Source: Lachnospiraceae bacterium
GTDB taxonomy: Bacteria; Bacillota; Clostridia; Lachnospirales; Lachnospiraceae
Direction: 5' to 3'
Assembly: GCA_017453865.1 (NCBI GenBank)
Contig: JAFTEC010000017.1
Span: 1-34,618, forward strand
Length of the DNA: 34,618 nucleotides
In this document: positions 8,056 to 16,741 of the stretch, piece after piece
How the letters are laid out: each line of letters opens with the position of its first letter
Numbering within the stretch: position 1 is the stretch's first letter
The notes under the pieces: model-generated
Seen by the model: the letters and a program-made list of their open reading frames with translations, nothing else
What the model was told of the DNA's origin: nothing
Databases searched by the model: none
Program-made: the position numbers and the translations under genes

Positions 8056-8526
8056 TCATCCCGCTCCAGCCTTATCCGCAGCGGCCGTTGCGAGCCTGTC
8101 ACAGCGTTCATTCTCCTCTTGTCCGTTATGCCCCCTGACCCAGGTAAAATGAAGCTCATGCCCCCCGGCAGCTTTTAACAGCCTCTGCCAGAGATCCACA
8201 TTCTTTACCGGCTTTTTATCCGACCCCTTCCAGTCATTCCTCTGCCAGTTTTCTATCCACCCCTTGTTAAATGCGTTCACAACATACTGCGAATCGGAAA
8301 TGATATTGACGCGGCAAGGTCTTATCAGCTTTTCAAGCCCTGCAATAACACCCATTATTTCCATTCTGTTATTTGTGGTCTCGGGAAAGCCCTCCGAATA
8401 CTCCCTTTCAAACACCTCTCCGCTGCTGTCCACGTATCTTAATATGGTTCCGTAGCCTCCGGGTCCGGGATTTCCCCTGCTGGAGCCGTCGGAATATAAG
8501 GTAACTTCTGTTATAGTTTCTTCCAT
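8056..8526 (-). CDS. rnhA: Ribonuclease HI
   Basis: A 156-residue RNase HI that cleaves the RNA strand of RNA-DNA hybrids. The four carboxylates are present: D13 (YSDGS), E56 (NRMEIMG), D78 (ISDSQY) and D143 (ERCDRLA), plus the catalytic-loop H133 (RGHNG). A basic handle (WIENWQRNDWKGSDKKPVKN, 90-109) is present, as in E. coli RNase HI. The size is standard. It is the last gene of a five-gene operon and overlaps the end of the MutS-like gene by 16 bases, with AAGGAGG just upstream of its ATG. Confidence 0.97.
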   Translation of the reverse strand: MEETITEVTLYSDGSSRGNPGPGGYGTILRYVDSSGEVFEREYSEGFPETTNNRMEIMGVIAGLEKLIRPCRVNIISDSQYVVNAFNKGWIENWQRNDWKGSDKKPVKNVDLWQRLLKAAGGHELHFTWVRGHNGQEENERCDRLATAAADKAGAG

Positions 8527-10064
8527 ACACCCTCCTTAAGGAAAGCATCGCTTAATTCAAAGGCCTCATCCGTAACCGCCCGGTCAAGTCCCATAACCGA
8601 AAGGAGCATTATGGCATCCCTCGAATCGGTCCTGCCCTTTTTCAGCTCATAGGGGAAGGTGATCCCATCCTCCGTCACGTTCTCATCAAAGTGGTAATTT
8701 TCATATATGTCTTCAAGAATATGGGTTAGCGGCGTATCATGTGTTGCCGCAAAACACAGCCTGGCTTCCGAAAAGCTTTTCAGTAAGACCGAAAGGGAGG
8801 CTATCCTCTCCACGGTATTCGTGCCCTTTAAGACCTCGTCCAGGAATATGGCACAGTCCCTATTGACCTTCAGTCTGTCCGCTATACGCTTGATGGACCT
8901 TATCTCTGTAACATACAGGCTGTCTCCCTTCTCGATACTGTCCCTTAAGGACATGGAGGACAGGATCTCAACAGGACAGAGGACCATTTTCTTTGCCGGC
9001 ACTGTATAAAGGGTTTCCGCAAGGATCAGTGATATGGCGGCAGCCTTAAGAAAGGTGGATTTTCCCGAGGCATTCGACCCTGTCAGAAGCATAAGGGATA
9101 CGTTTTCGACGTCACAGGGAACGGGCTCCGTAAGTAAGGGGTGGTAGAGCCCCGACAGCTCTATCCCTCCCTGATCCTTAAAAACGGGCTCCGAGAAGTA
9201 CCGGAGCTCATCCTTTAGAATAGAAAGCGCTGTCATTGAATCGAGAAAGCCGGTAACCTCAAAAAGCTCCTTTACCGCTTCCCGATTTTCCCTCACATTA
9301 TCAAGTATAAGATCAAATTTTATAAGATCTATATGAAAAAAAATCCTAATGAAATCAAGGGGAAGCTCAAGAAAGCCTCCGGTCAGGCGCTTTCCGCTGA
9401 GGATTATCCATGCGTTTCTGTCTATACCCCTTAGGGAATCAAGTGCCGCCTTAAGCCTTGAACTATATTCACTTAAGCCCTTATGCTCTATGGACGTGAG
9501 AGCCCTGCACTCCCTTATCTCCCTTATCAGATACCTTATGACCGGGATAAAGCTCTCTATTTCCCCCTTTCGCCTGAAGTAGGACGTGACATTAAAAAGC
9601 GACGCTGCAATAAAGAGGATAAAGCCGGTAAAGGGGTTGATAAAGATAAAAGCCAGTGAAATAAGTGCGAGGACCAATGCCGCAAAGTGAAGTAAAAGAC
9701 TGTCCCTTCTCACATTTTCAAGCCTTTGCAGCATTTCATGGAAGCCTCTTTTTATTGCTTCATCCGTTTCAAAGGCCTTACGGTACTTATCCCTTAAGGC
9801 GCTGTCAGATCTGAAAAGCTCCGAGACCCTGCCCCTCTCCCTCAGCTTACTTAGATCTTCTTTTAAAACCAAAGGACGGCGGAGCATATCATAGAAATAC
9901 TCTCCACCGTTTTGTGAGCAAGTGTTATTAAACCTTTTGAAAAAGGAATCCATCTCCAGATCGTTCCAGGTGATGTCATCAATACAGGCAGAATCATCTT
10001 CTTCCGTCTTTGAATAAAAATACCTCTTCAGTACCTCATATTCATCCCCGCTGAGTTTATGCAA
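8511..10064 (-). CDS. Membrane-anchored MutS-like ATPase (MutS domain V protein)
   Basis: A 517-residue protein with the MutS-type ABC ATPase at its C-terminus: Walker A GSNASGKST (329-337), a Ser-rich signature region (SLRDSIEKGDSLY, 372-384), Walker B AIFLDE (405-410) and His442. The N-terminal part has a helical core and two adjacent hydrophobic helices at about 123-142 and 144-162. The mismatch-reading and connector domains of true MutS are absent, so this is not the repair protein. It starts with TTG at 10064, overlapping the end of the amidohydrolase gene by 8 bases. A GGGAG 7 bases upstream supports this start, and the first in-frame ATG is only at codon 38. Its function is unknown; the neighbours are nucleoside salvage enzymes and RNase HI. 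Confidence 0.88.
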   Translation of the reverse strand: MHKLSGDEYEVLKRYFYSKTEEDDSACIDDITWNDLEMDSFFKRFNNTCSQNGGEYFYDMLRRPLVLKEDLSKLRERGRVSELFRSDSALRDKYRKAFETDEAIKRGFHEMLQRLENVRRDSLLLHFAALVLALISLAFIFINPFTGFILFIAASLFNVTSYFRRKGEIESFIPVIRYLIREIRECRALTSIEHKGLSEYSSRLKAALDSLRGIDRNAWIILSGKRLTGGFLELPLDFIRIFFHIDLIKFDLILDNVRENREAVKELFEVTGFLDSMTALSILKDELRYFSEPVFKDQGGIELSGLYHPLLTEPVPCDVENVSLMLLTGSNASGKSTFLKAAAISLILAETLYTVPAKKMVLCPVEILSSMSLRDSIEKGDSLYVTEIRSIKRIADRLKVNRDCAIFLDEVLKGTNTVERIASLSVLLKSFSEARLCFAATHDTPLTHILEDIYENYHFDENVTEDGITFPYELKKGRTDSRDAIMLLSVMGLDRAVTDEAFELSDAFLKEGVWKKL

Positions 10065-11376
10065 ATGAGATCTCCCTGTTTATCCGGTCTACGGTCTTTT
10101 TCACCTCTTTATAAATGTCTTCCTTTTTGAAGCCGATATTATACTCTCCGTCCTCGTATCTTATTACCCCGTCCACCATGGTAAGATATACATTCTGTTT
10201 TGAGCCCGAATATACTATATTTTTAACAATATTATTCTCAGGCTGCATATTGGGACAGGACAGATCCAGAACAACGATATCCGCCTTTTTTCCGGCCTTG
10301 AGGCTGTCACACTCCGGTGTCCCTATGGCCTTTGCTCCGTCTGAGCAGGCTATCCTCAAAACCTCGGAGGCATCAACTTTAGCGGCATCATTTTCCCTGA
10401 GCTTTGCAAGAGCCGACGTTAAAAACATCTCCCTGAACATATCAAGACAGTTATTGCTGGCCGGCCCGTCGGTTCCTATTCCGAGGAGTATACCCTCCTT
10501 AAGGTACCTGTCTATCGGGGCTATTCCGCTTGAAAGCTTTAGATTTGAAGCGGGATTGGTAATAACTGCAATATTTCTTTTTTTTATGATCTCAATATCA
10601 TTATCGGAAACATGAACCCCATGAAAGAATACCCCGCCATAGTCAAAGAGCTTAAGTGAATCCAGATATTCAACCGGAGAAAGGCCGCCATGTCTCTCCC
10701 TGCAGCCCTGTACCTCAGGCTCGGTTTCAGACATATGAAGGTAAAGCGGAGCTTTCAGCTCATGAACAATATCTGATGTTATTTTTAAAAGCTCCTCCGA
10801 GCAGGTATATTCCGCATGTATTCCGATCCTGAAGAAGCTCAGGTCACTTCCCTTATTTAATCTGTCGTACCAGTCCCTGAGCTTTTCGGGGCTCTGGGAA
10901 AAATTGTTCATGCAGCCGCACTGAACGCAGCGGATGCCCGTGTCCAGGACAGCCCTGTCAATGGAGTCCGGAGTTAAATACATGTCGCAGATCTCCGTTG
11001 TCCCACCGCTTAAGTACTCCATTACGGCAAGGATCGTTGCATAGTAGATATCTTCCTCGGTAAGAAGGGCTTCCCTAGGGAATATCTGCTTATTAAGCCA
11101 CTCATCAAGCTTAAGGTCATCGGCGGCAGAACGTAAAAAGGTCATGCCCGAATGTGTATGACAGTTCTTGAAGCCCGGCATGATAAGCTTTCCCTTCAGG
11201 TCGATCTTTCTGTCAAAATCGATCCCCCGCAGGCTGTCATCATAGCCCGTGTCCGTCTTCTTTCCGGCAAAAGCAATGTTGCTGCCAAGAACAGCAACTT
11301 CAGCATCATCAATAATCTCATACGGATCCTCACCCCCAAAGGACAGAAGCTTTCCGTTATAAAACAAAGTATTCAT
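10057..11376 (-). CDS. mtaD: Amidohydrolase, MTA/SAH deaminase-type
   Basis: A 439-residue TIM-barrel amidohydrolase of the 5-methylthioadenosine/S-adenosylhomocysteine deaminase family. Metal and catalytic residues are visible: HTH (73-75), H187 (GIHAEYTC), H214 and E217 (LHMSET), and D303 (GTDGPASNN). The expected reaction is removal of the 6-amino group of SAH, MTA or adenosine to give the inosyl product. The gene starts with an ATGA overlap with the PNP stop and has AAAGGGG upstream. Coupling with PNP suggests deamination followed by phosphorolysis. Guanine deaminase and TrzA/AtzA-type hydrolases share the fold, so the exact substrate is less sure than the family. Confidence 0.88.
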   Translation of the reverse strand: MNTLFYNGKLLSFGGEDPYEIIDDAEVAVLGSNIAFAGKKTDTGYDDSLRGIDFDRKIDLKGKLIMPGFKNCHTHSGMTFLRSAADDLKLDEWLNKQIFPREALLTEEDIYYATILAVMEYLSGGTTEICDMYLTPDSIDRAVLDTGIRCVQCGCMNNFSQSPEKLRDWYDRLNKGSDLSFFRIGIHAEYTCSEELLKITSDIVHELKAPLYLHMSETEPEVQGCRERHGGLSPVEYLDSLKLFDYGGVFFHGVHVSDNDIEIIKKRNIAVITNPASNLKLSSGIAPIDRYLKEGILLGIGTDGPASNNCLDMFREMFLTSALAKLRENDAAKVDASEVLRIACSDGAKAIGTPECDSLKAGKKADIVVLDLSCPNMQPENNIVKNIVYSGSKQNVYLTMVDGVIRYEDGEYNIGFKKEDIYKEVKKTVDRINREISFA

Positions 11377-12203
11377 AGATTAAACCCCTTTATAGAATTG
11401 ATCACAAGCTCCTTAAACCGGGGCGCAGCCTTTTCTCCGGCCTCCAGCACCTCTTCCTCGGTTAGCTTATGCTCCGATATGCCGGCCGCAAGATTTGCGA
11501 TACAGGAAACCGCAACCACCCGCATTCCGGCATGATGTGCGGCTATAGCCTCAACAACGGTACTCATTCCGACGGCATCCGCGCCCATATTCTTAAACAT
11601 CCTGATCTCGGCAGGCGACTCATAGGAGGGCCCGGTGGTCTGGATGTAAACACCCTCCTTAAGGTCGATCCCGGCTTCCTCCGCCTTGGAACGTACCACA
11701 GCATTAAGCTCCGGATCGTAGACAAATGACATATCCGGGAACCTGACTCCAAGCTCGGGGATATTCGGCCCTATAAGGGGATTTGGAACAAAGGATGAAA
11801 TGTGCCCCGTCATAAGCATGAAATCTCCGGCCTTAAAATCCGGATTTATCCCGCCGGAAGCATTGGTAAGAAACAGTATCTTCGCTCCCATAAGCTTCAT
11901 AAGCCTGGCAGGTAAAACAACATCTGTTATTGGATAACCCTCGTAGTAATGGATCCGGCCCTTCATACAGATTATATTCTTCCCCCCAAGGGTTCCGTAA
12001 ATAAACTGTCCTGCGTGTCCCGGTGCCGTCGATACCGGAAAGCCGTCTATATCCTTATAATCAATAACACCCTTCACCTCAATATTGTCGGCAAAATCAC
12101 CGAGTCCCGAGCCCAGCACCAAAGCGATCTCAGGCTGAAAATCAGTTTTCCGCCTTATAGCCTCATAGCATTTTTTTATCTTTTCGTAAACCGCGTCAGC
12201 CAT
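11373..12203 (-). CDS. punA: Purine nucleoside phosphorylase (trimeric type)
   Basis: A 276-residue PNP of the trimeric class, converting inosine or guanosine plus phosphate to the base and (deoxy)ribose-1-phosphate. Motifs are GSGLG (31-35, phosphate loop), PGH (61-63), RIHYYEG (83-89), NASGG (114-118), STVVEA (214-219) and Asn237 in SCIANLAAG. The Glu/Asn pair marks preference for 6-oxopurines. A Shine-Dalgarno AAGGAGA lies before the ATG. It follows the 93-residue gene by 30 bases and is coupled to mtaD by ATGA. The deaminase would supply its 6-oxopurine substrates. Confidence 0.95.
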   Translation of the reverse strand: MADAVYEKIKKCYEAIRRKTDFQPEIALVLGSGLGDFADNIEVKGVIDYKDIDGFPVSTAPGHAGQFIYGTLGGKNIICMKGRIHYYEGYPITDVVLPARLMKLMGAKILFLTNASGGINPDFKAGDFMLMTGHISSFVPNPLIGPNIPELGVRFPDMSFVYDPELNAVVRSKAEEAGIDLKEGVYIQTTGPSYESPAEIRMFKNMGADAVGMSTVVEAIAAHHAGMRVVAVSCIANLAAGISEHKLTEEEVLEAGEKAAPRFKELVINSIKGFNL

Positions 12204-12233
12204 ATTGTCTGCTGCTCTCCTTTCCCTGAGTGA

Positions 12234-12515
12234 TTAAGTCTCCTGATCCTTAAGTGCTTTGATCTTCTGCCTGCGTTCCGGCACCTCGGCGCTGCCCTCA
12301 ATATCCTCCAGAATGCTTTGGGCAAGCTCCCTCTGATTGTCATTTATAAAAACGACACAGACCTCCTTGGCGCCGTTATACTCATGCCTCCTGAAAAAAG
12401 GAACCTTCTCCCATTTTTCAAGATATGAGATCCCGGCGTTGACAAGACGCCTTACCAGGGCATCCTTCTTTTCCATATCAACTGTTCTTATTAACTCTAT
12501 CTCGTTATTTACCAT
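12234..12515 (-). CDS. Small conserved-looking protein, unknown function
   Basis: A 93-residue soluble protein that I do not recognise with confidence. It has an alternating alpha/beta pattern (IELIRTV, KKDALVRRLVNAGI, EVCVVFIND, ELAQSILEDIE). That weakly recalls the short DUF2007-type domain of putative signalling proteins, but this is only a guess. The C-terminus is charged (PERRQKIKALKDQET). It is the first gene of the PNP operon. A weak AGGA lies 12 bases before the ATG. The inverted-repeat element at 12563-12626 separates it from the L,D-transpeptidase gene. Confidence 0.7.
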   Translation of the reverse strand: MVNNEIELIRTVDMEKKDALVRRLVNAGISYLEKWEKVPFFRRHEYNGAKEVCVVFINDNQRELAQSILEDIEGSAEVPERRQKIKALKDQET

Positions 12516-12562
12516 TTCAAATATTATCCTAAAATACGCCGCTGAAAAACATAAGTCCCGGT

Positions 12563-12626
12563 CATCCTGAGCGTCAGCAAAGGATCCCCGGATCCTCAGG
12601 AAGGATCCTTAACTTCGTTCAAGATG
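12563..12626. repeat. Intergenic inverted-repeat (REP-like) element
   Basis: Two imperfect arms of about 24 bases face each other: one from CATCCTGA (12563) to AAGGATCC (ending 12587), the other from GGATCCTT (12603) to TCAAGATG (ending 12626). The inner 8 bases pair perfectly and the outer 8 pair with one wobble. A further GGATCC in the loop allows a second fold. A run of seven T follows on the plus strand. The consensus GTCATCCTGAGC...GGATCC is, from general knowledge, a widespread dispersed bacterial intergenic repeat. It may also end transcription of the L,D-transpeptidase gene. Confidence 0.6.
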
Positions 12627-12631
12627 TTTTT

Positions 12632-13462
12632 TTATGAATGCACCCACACAGGGTATCCCACGGGAACTACCTCATAGAGAGGCGGCATAAGTGAAGGAGG
12701 AACATTTATACATCCGTGGGAACCGTTTGTCATATAAATATTCCCGCCGAAACTGCTTCTCCAGGAAGCATCGTGGATCCCGACGTTATTTACTATCCTC
12801 ATCCAATAGTGGACAAAGGACTCATAATCCTCACCCTTAAGCGTTCTGTCGAGCTGCTTATACTGTACCGAGAACAGTCCCTCGGGTGTTCTGTGACCCG
12901 TCCTCACATTTCCGGTGACAACGGGCACCGCATAGGTTGCGATACCGTTCTGGAAAAGTGTGAGTGTCTGTGTGCTGATATTGATATCTATATAGTTTCC
13001 GCCGCCGATATCCATATTTACAGGGGACGAAATAACACCTGTATTTTCATGGGCCGCATCAGCTGCGCTCTGCGCTTCCTGAGGTAAGGGAGGCACCGGC
13101 ACGACTGCCTCCGCACTGACCATAGTATACTGCGGCACATGATTTCCCGGAGGTAGTGCACCGCTTATTACCCCTGTAAGATATGCGGCCTCCGCCATCC
13201 GGTCAATCTCCTCGGTGGCGGTATTATATCTCTCTGCGAGAGCGGCTACATATACGTTTATAATGGCGGGATTTACCTTAAACAGCTCCAGGGTGGCAGC
13301 ATCGACAGTCAGAACCTCCGCCTGCCCTTCCGGTATCTCATGCCCTGTAAATACATAGTTTACGGTTTCTCCCTCGGCTCTTGCTTCCTGCATTCCGGTG
13401 AGTGGAATAAACAGAAATGCCATTAAAAGAACCATGGCAAGTTTTGTGATAAGCTGTTTCAT
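12632..13462 (-). CDS. Secreted L,D-transpeptidase (YkuD domain)
   Basis: A 276-residue protein with a signal peptide: basic MKQLITK, a hydrophobic core at 8-22, and a likely cut after ARA at residue 29. The N-terminal part (30-150) is a linker or domain of unknown fold, with a Pro/Ala-rich stretch. The YkuD catalytic domain follows (about 155-276), ending with H230 and the SHGC active site (248-251, Cys251) in the classic H-x17-SHGC arrangement. It should form 3-3 peptidoglycan cross-links or attach proteins to the wall. The Shine-Dalgarno is AGGAGGAG, directly before ATG. Its neighbour upstream is an acidic membrane protein, 60 bases away. Confidence 0.93.
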   Translation of the reverse strand: MKQLITKLAMVLLMAFLFIPLTGMQEARAEGETVNYVFTGHEIPEGQAEVLTVDAATLELFKVNPAIINVYVAALAERYNTATEEIDRMAEAAYLTGVISGALPPGNHVPQYTMVSAEAVVPVPPLPQEAQSAADAAHENTGVISSPVNMDIGGGNYIDINISTQTLTLFQNGIATYAVPVVTGNVRTGHRTPEGLFSVQYKQLDRTLKGEDYESFVHYWMRIVNNVGIHDASWRSSFGGNIYMTNGSHGCINVPPSLMPPLYEVVPVGYPVWVHS

Positions 13463-13522
13463 ATTCTCCTCCTGACCCTCATTGTAAACGGCTTATTTTG
13501 GATGAATCCGGTAAAAAAGACT

Positions 13523-14125
13523 CTAAGACTTTTTTATGACCCTGAAGGTGGGTTCATTGTCCTCGTCTTCTTCCTCGTCGTCCTCATCCGGATCCTCCTC
13601 ATCATAGAGCTCCTCATCGCTCTGATCATCAAAGGATGAACCCATATTGCCGTATCCGGCTCCCCAACCGGATCCTTTTTCCTTCCCTTTATTCTCCTCA
13701 TCTTCACTGTCCGGAAACAGAGACGCTCTCCCCGGATATGAAGCAGACCTCATACTCTTTTCTATCCGCCTTTTCTTTAGCTTAGCGGCTTCATGTCCCG
13801 ATATCACTGCGATCATCCCGATAATAAGGACCGCAGCCAGGATCTCGACGGCAGCCCTTAGGACCGCACGCTCCATATCTCCCGTAGCCCTGATATACAG
13901 GTACGCCTGCAGCAGTATCCCCACAATGGTGGCGATAAGAAGGTTCCCGCACCATAGATAGGCGCTTTTCCTCCCCTCTGCAAAAACGGTATCCAGAAAC
14001 GCAACGCCCATGGTGATCGGAAAGATCAAAAGTGCGCTCATCTCCCCAAGCCTGTACATGAACATCCAGGCAAATATCAGTATATAATTCAGGGTCAGCA
14101 GAAGAAGGGTTTTTCTAATGGACAT
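13523..14125 (-). CDS. Membrane protein with acidic cytoplasmic tail, unknown function
   Basis: A 200-residue protein. Four hydrophobic helices are visible at about 7-24, 29-48, 57-77 and 87-110. A basic stretch follows (KLKKRRIEK), then a long tail of which residues 165-192 are almost purely Asp/Glu. By the positive-inside rule, the tail should be cytoplasmic. I know no family for it. It sits 26 bases downstream of leuS on the same strand and 60 bases upstream of the L,D-transpeptidase gene, so it may be read from the leuS promoter. The stop region has an A/T-rich short inverted repeat with a T run that could be a weak terminator. Confidence 0.75.
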   Translation of the reverse strand: MSIRKTLLLLTLNYILIFAWMFMYRLGEMSALLIFPITMGVAFLDTVFAEGRKSAYLWCGNLLIATIVGILLQAYLYIRATGDMERAVLRAAVEILAAVLIIGMIAVISGHEAAKLKKRRIEKSMRSASYPGRASLFPDSEDEENKGKEKGSGWGAGYGNMGSSFDDQSDEELYDEEDPDEDDEEEDEDNEPTFRVIKKS

Positions 14126-14151
14126 AGACCCGGGCCCTTTCCGTCACTTCC

Positions 14152-16554
14152 CTATTTTACGACCAGATTCACGATCTTTCCGGGAACGTAGATCTCCTTA
14201 ATGAGATTCCCGTCAAGCCTGTCCTTAACAGCCTCCTTCGCGGCCGAAAGTACCTCGTCCTTTGAAGCATCCGCGGAAACACTGACAGTTCCCCGCACCT
14301 TTCCGTTAACCTGGATCGGAACCTCTATAGTATCCTCCTTCATTGCAGACTTGTCTGCCTTTGGCCAGGAGGCCTTAAATACGGATTCACTGTGTCCGAG
14401 CTGTGCCCAGAGCTCTTCTGCGATATGTGGCGCAAAGGGGGCAAGTAAAATAACGTATGTTTCTAATGTCTCCCTGTCCACTCCCTTAAGCTTTGCAAGG
14501 GCATTATTAAATTCCATAAAGCCGGAGACCACGGTATTTAATGAAAAGCTCTCAAGCCTTGTGGTGATGGTATCTATAAGCTTATGCCTTATCCTTATAA
14601 GCTCCTGATCTGCCCCGATATTCTTGTCCTTATTGTCCATTACCAGATTCCAGAGCTTTATAAGGAACCTGTAGACTCCGTCTATACCCCTGTCGTCCCA
14701 GGCGCTGTCCTGCTGGGGAGGCCCGATAAAGAGCTCGTAAAGCCTTAAAGAATCACAGCCGTAATCCCTTATCATATCGTCGGGACTTATCACATTACCC
14801 AGGGACTTACTCATCTTTACGCCCTTGGGTCCCAGAACCATCCCCTGATTAAAGAGCTTAAGGAAGGGCTCCTCAAAGCCCACCACGCCTATATCATAGA
14901 GGAACTTGGTCCAGAATCTCGAGTACAGAAGATGGAGTACGGCATGCTCCACTCCTCCGATATACATATCAACAGGCAGGAATTTATCCGCTTTTTCGCG
15001 GCTTACCAGTGCCTCCTTATTTCTCACATCAACATAACGCAGGAAATACCATGAGGAGCCTGCCCACTGGGGCATGGTGTTGGTCTCCCTCTTTGCATCC
15101 TTACCGCATTTCGGGCACTTGCAGTTGACCCAGGAATCGATCGCCGCAAGCGGTGACTCACCCGTATCTGTGGGCTGATAGGATTCCACCTCGGGAAGAA
15201 GCACGGGAAGCTCCTCCTCGGGTACGGGAACCGCACCGCAGTCCGGACAGTGGATAATCGGAATAGGCTCTCCCCAGTATCTCTGCCTTGAAAATACCCA
15301 GTCACGGATCTTGAAGTTTTTCTTTGCACGGCCGAAGCCCTTTTCTTCAACGATATGCGGAGCCTTCACCTTTAGCTCGGCGGATTCCATTCCGTTCCAT
15401 TCACCGGAATTTATCATGGTGCCGTTCGCCTCGGTATAGGCTTCCTCCATATTCTCGATTTCTTTTCCGTCCTTCGCTATAACCTGGACTATCGGAAGAT
15501 CAAATTTCTTCGCAAAGGCAAAGTCACGGTCATCATGGGCCGGAACGCACATGATGGCACCCGTTCCGTAATCTGCGAGAACGTAGTCTGAAAGCCAGAT
15601 CGGAACTTTTTCGCCGTTCATTGGATTTATGCAGTAGGAGCCTGTGAAAACACCTGTTTTTTCTTTCCCCTGCAGCCTGTCCACATTGGATTTGTTCGCG
15701 GAATCGGAGATATACTTTTCCACCTCCGCTCTTTTCTCCGGAGTTGCAAGCCCGGGGGCAAGCTCATGCTCCGGCGCCAGTACCATAAAGGTGGCTCCGA
15801 AAAGCGTATCGGGTCTTGTGGTATATACTGTAACCGCGTCGTCCCTTCCGTCGATCTTAAAATCAACCTCGGCTCCGTAGGATCTTCCGATCCAGTCGGT
15901 CTGCATCTTCTTTACCTTTTCAGGCCAGTCAAGGCCGTCAAGCCCCTCTAAAAGCCTGTCGGCATACTCTGTTATCTTTAACATCCACTGACGGAGGTTC
16001 TTTTTCGTAACATCACTGTGACACCGCTCGCACTTGCCGTCTACCACCTCTTCATTTGCAAGGACCGCACGGCAGTGGGGACACCAGTTAAGCGGCATCT
16101 CCTTCTCGTAGGCAAGACCCTTCTTAAAAAGCTGTACAAAGATCCACTGGGTCCATCTGTAGAACTCGGGATCCGTCGTATCAAGCTCCATATTCCAGTC
16201 GTAGATCGCGCCGATCTGCTTAACCTGGCGTTTTATATTCCTTATATTCTCGGCTGTTGAGATCCTCGGGTGCTGCCCTGTCTGTATGGCATAATTTTCG
16301 GCAGGCAGTCCGAAAGCGTCCCAGCCCATCGGGTGAACGATATAGTAGCCGTTCATCATCTTGTAACGGCTCCAGACATCACTTATGACATAGCCTCTCC
16401 AGTGTCCCACATGGAGACCTGCTCCCGAAGGATAGGGGAACATATCCAGACAGTAATACTTTGGCTTTTTTCCGTCATCCGTATTTACCGGATGCTCCTC
16501 CCAGACCTTTGTCCACTTATCCTCTATTTCCGTATGGTTGTAATTCACCGACAT
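14152..16554 (-). CDS. leuS: Leucyl-tRNA synthetase
   Basis: An 800-residue class I synthetase charging tRNA-Leu. The HIGH motif is HVGH (48-51) in [16 protein letters not shown], and KMSKS is at 580-584. The editing (CP1) domain lies between about 225 and 410, with TTRPDTLFG and the Asp-rich [11 protein letters not shown] motif. Zinc-like Cys pairs (CPHC/CERCH near 157-180, CPDC/CKCPKC near 435-500) are present. The length is slightly short of the E. coli enzyme (860). GGAGAG lies 8 bases before ATG. A good sigma-A promoter sits only about 50 bases upstream, leaving no room for a T-box leader. Confidence 0.98.
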   Translation of the reverse strand: MSVNYNHTEIEDKWTKVWEEHPVNTDDGKKPKYYCLDMFPYPSGAGLHVGHWRGYVISDVWSRYKMMNGYYIVHPMGWDAFGLPAENYAIQTGQHPRISTAENIRNIKRQVKQIGAIYDWNMELDTTDPEFYRWTQWIFVQLFKKGLAYEKEMPLNWCPHCRAVLANEEVVDGKCERCHSDVTKKNLRQWMLKITEYADRLLEGLDGLDWPEKVKKMQTDWIGRSYGAEVDFKIDGRDDAVTVYTTRPDTLFGATFMVLAPEHELAPGLATPEKRAEVEKYISDSANKSNVDRLQGKEKTGVFTGSYCINPMNGEKVPIWLSDYVLADYGTGAIMCVPAHDDRDFAFAKKFDLPIVQVIAKDGKEIENMEEAYTEANGTMINSGEWNGMESAELKVKAPHIVEEKGFGRAKKNFKIRDWVFSRQRYWGEPIPIIHCPDCGAVPVPEEELPVLLPEVESYQPTDTGESPLAAIDSWVNCKCPKCGKDAKRETNTMPQWAGSSWYFLRYVDVRNKEALVSREKADKFLPVDMYIGGVEHAVLHLLYSRFWTKFLYDIGVVGFEEPFLKLFNQGMVLGPKGVKMSKSLGNVISPDDMIRDYGCDSLRLYELFIGPPQQDSAWDDRGIDGVYRFLIKLWNLVMDNKDKNIGADQELIRIRHKLIDTITTRLESFSLNTVVSGFMEFNNALAKLKGVDRETLETYVILLAPFAPHIAEELWAQLGHSESVFKASWPKADKSAMKEDTIEVPIQVNGKVRGTVSVSADASKDEVLSAAKEAVKDRLDGNLIKEIYVPGKIVNLVVK

Positions 16555-16607
16555 CTTCGATACTCTCCTTCAAGGGCATACTCCGCCCGTAAAAATCAGC
16601 TTTATCA

Positions 16608-16636
16608 AGTTTAATGTTCCGGCTGATAAAAGTCAA
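16608..16636 (-). promoter_or_regulatory. leuS promoter
   Basis: The minus strand reads TTGACT (16636-16631), 17 bases, TAAACT (16613-16608). The leader to the leuS ATG is only about 50 bases. Confidence 0.65.
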
Positions 16637-16657
16637 GCGCTTGCGTTTTCCCTGGTA

Positions 16658-16687
16658 TTGCCTTTATGGGATGTTTTTTCGTATAAT
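16658..16687 (+). promoter_or_regulatory. Promoter of the membrane-protein gene at 16742
   Basis: TTGCCT (16658-16663), an 18-base spacer and TATAAT (16682-16687) face the gene at 16742. The divergent leuS promoter begins 22 bases to the left. Confidence 0.55.
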
Positions 16688-16741
16688 CAATCAGGTTAGC
16701 AAGACAGATCCTTTAATATAATTCATCAGGGAGGAGAAAAA

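Noticed and set aside
8511..10064. Calling this gene mutS (mismatch repair).
   Set aside because: It lacks the mismatch-binding and connector domains and carries two membrane helices; only the ATPase is shared.
10115..10615. A 166-codon plus-strand frame opposite mtaD.
   Set aside because: It is antisense to conserved amidohydrolase sequence and shows no recognisable domain or start signal.
12603..12633. The hairpin followed by seven T as a plain terminator.
   Set aside because: The T run follows the hairpin on the plus strand, but all nearby genes are on the minus strand; it is listed as a repeat with possible terminator function instead.
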